Assembly (NCBI GenBank): GCA_964385235.1
Contig: CAYLOD010000023.1
Coordinates: 1 to 23,062, forward strand
Source of the DNA: Pseudoruminococcus sp964385235
Lineage (GTDB): Bacteria > Bacillota > Clostridia > Oscillospirales > Acutalibacteraceae
Direction: 5' to 3'
DNA: 23,062 nt
Shown piece by piece: positions 22,210-23,062 of this stretch. The notes beneath the pieces were generated by a model. The model ran no database searches. It saw only the letters and a list, made by a program, of their open reading frames with translations, and was not told the origin of the DNA. Positions within the stretch are counted from its first letter, which is position 1. Every line of letters begins with the position of its first letter. Position numbers and translations under genes: made by a program.

Positions 22210-22476
22210 ATGGAATTTCAGAGAGGGTTGGTCGTCCGCTCGCTGAGCGGTCATGATAAGGGCGGTTACTTCGTTATACTTGAGCATGACTCAAGGTTCG
22301 CGGTCATTTGTGACGGCAGGAGGAGAAAACTCGAAAAGCCCAAGAAGAAAAACCTTATCCATCTGGCGGCGACAAATACGATCGCTGAGGAGGGTTCAAT
22401 AATGACCGACCGTGGGATCAGAAAGCTGCTCTCTCCGTTTAACGGCGGGACAGAAAATACGATGCTCTCCGACTGA
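22210..22476 (+). CDS. KOW-domain RNA-binding protein
   Basis: The 88-residue product begins R-G-L-V-V-R-S-L-S-G-H-D-K-G, a KOW-type beta segment like that of ribosomal L14e/L6e proteins, followed by a very basic R-R-R-K-L-E-K-P-K-K-K-N stretch at about residues 37-48. Small KOW proteins at exactly this place between map and infA are common in Clostridia and lack a settled function; ribosome or RNA binding is inferred. ATG 22210 has GAAAGGA upstream. The tail after residue 65 is less conserved-looking. Confidence 0.85.
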   Translation: MEFQRGLVVRSLSGHDKGGYFVILEHDSRFAVICDGRRRKLEKPKKKNLIHLAATNTIAEEGSIMTDRGIRKLLSPFNGGTENTMLSD

Positions 22477-22514
22477 CGGAGAATATCCATTACTGATATG
22501 AGGAGGTTATCAGC

Positions 22515-22733
22515 TTGTCAAAGCAGGACGTAATTGAGATCGAAGGTACAGTCAAGGAAGCGCTCCCGAACGCGCAGTTCATCGTTGAGCTTCCTAACGG
22601 ACACACAATCAACGCCCATATATCGGGAAAGCTCAGAATGAATTTTATCCGCATTCTTCCCGGTGATAAGGTAACAATCGAAATGTCGCCGTACGACCTT
22701 ACAAAGGGCCGTATAACATGGCGAAGCAAATGA
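22515..22733 (+). CDS. infA: Translation initiation factor IF-1
   Basis: IF-1 occupies the 30S A site during initiation. The 72-residue OB-fold protein starts at TTG 22515, with AGGAGG at 22501-22506 eight bases upstream. It shows I-E-G-T-V-K-E-A-L-P-N-A-x-F-I-V-E-L-x-N-G-H and the end D-L-T-K-G-R-I-T-W-R. The TTG start of an initiation factor gene is worth note but matches the frequent TTG use in this operon. Confidence 0.98.
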   Translation: MSKQDVIEIEGTVKEALPNAQFIVELPNGHTINAHISGKLRMNFIRILPGDKVTIEMSPYDLTKGRITWRSK

Positions 22734-22772
22734 TAGATTTATCCACTGCGTAACATGAAAGGAAGGATATAA

Positions 22773-22886
22773 ATGAAAGTCAGACCTTCTGTTAAAAAAA
22801 TTTGCGAAAAGTGCAAGGTAATCAAGCGTAAGGGCAAGGTTATGGTTATCTGCGAAAACCCGAAGCATAAGCAGCGTCAGGGCTAA
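22773..22886 (+). CDS. rpmJ: Ribosomal protein L36, zinc form
   Basis: L36 is the smallest 50S protein, 37 residues here. It reads M-K-V-R-P-S-V-K-K-I-C with zinc ligands Cys11, Cys14, Cys27 and His32, and ends N-P-K-H-K-Q-R-Q-G. ATG 22773 follows GGAAGGA. The gene sits between infA and rpsM as usual. Confidence 0.98.
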   Translation: MKVRPSVKKICEKCKVIKRKGKVMVICENPKHKQRQG

Positions 22887-22918
22887 TGACGCTTTGGAAT
22901 TTATGGAGGTGCTAAAGT

Positions 22919-23062
22919 ATGGCGCGTATAGCAGGCGTTGACTTACCCAGAGATAAAAGAATCGAGATCGGCCTAACATATATATACGGTATCGGCCGCA
23001 AGACAGCTTCCAACATCATTGAAGCTACAGGCATCAACCCCGATACAAGGGTCAGGGACCTC
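22919..23062 (+). CDS. rpsM: Ribosomal protein S13, partial (cut by window end)
   Basis: The first 48 codons of S13, a 30S head protein contacting the P-site tRNA, are present. It begins M-A-R-I-A-G-V-D-L-P and continues with the G-L-T-Y-I-Y-G-I-G-R-K-T-A helix-turn. ATG 22919 follows TGGAGGTG. The window ends in-frame without a stop, so the rest (about 70 codons) lies beyond; rpsK, rpsD and rpoA would be expected next. Confidence 0.98.
   Translation, partial: MARIAGVDLPRDKRIEIGLTYIYGIGRKTASNIIEATGINPDTRVRDL

Overview
The window looks like chromosomal DNA of a low-to-moderate GC, probably spore-forming Clostridia bacterium (Oscillospirales/Ruminococcaceae-like; inferred from gene order and protein style, not from a search). 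Pointers are the long S10-spc-alpha ribosomal operon with the order secY-adk-map-KOW protein-infA-rpmJ-rpsM, zinc-type S14 and L36, adenylate kinase with a zinc lid, an archaeal/eukaryote-type prolyl-tRNA synthetase, a two-subunit iron-sulfur fumarase, strong GGAGG ribosome binding sites and many GTG/TTG starts.

Region 1-4216 is loose and partly decayed. An AT-rich leader precedes a two-gene, translationally coupled pair: a short membrane-anchored protein with a Ser/Lys/Glu-rich tail, and an M50 site-2 protease of the SpoIVFB type. Next comes about 880 bp without an intact gene. Read on the minus strand, 1512-2013 is the wreck of a LytTR (AgrA/LytR-type) response regulator, with stops, a frameshift and most of its receiver domain gone. 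A palindrome cluster lies beside it. A good promoter then drives a 618-residue zinc-ribbon/membrane/TPR-like protein that ends at a strong hairpin.

Region 4218-9900 is metabolic and tRNA-related. On the minus strand, pyrB (aspartate carbamoyltransferase) carries a C-terminal zinc ribbon like that of the PyrI regulatory subunit but no nucleotide-binding PyrI domain. It is followed by an iron-sulfur flavoprotein gene. Divergently transcribed are the fumarase alpha and beta genes and tcdA. proS follows with its own promoter and terminator.

Region 9930-23062 is the ribosomal operon. A promoter and a leader of about 280 nt with several hairpins, one a textbook intrinsic terminator upstream of rpsJ, suggest transcription attenuation of the whole operon. 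The genes run S10, L3, L4, L23, L2, S19, L22, S3, L16, L29, S17, L14, L24, L5, S14, S8, L6, L18, S5, L30, L15, secY, adk, map, a KOW RNA-binding protein, infA, L36 and the start of S13, which is cut by the window edge. L30 and L36 are short but clear. No mobile element, CRISPR array, tRNA or rRNA was seen. The most useful observations are the PyrB zinc-ribbon fusion, the rpsJ leader terminator, the response-regulator pseudogene and the SpoIVFA-like protein without a peptidase domain.
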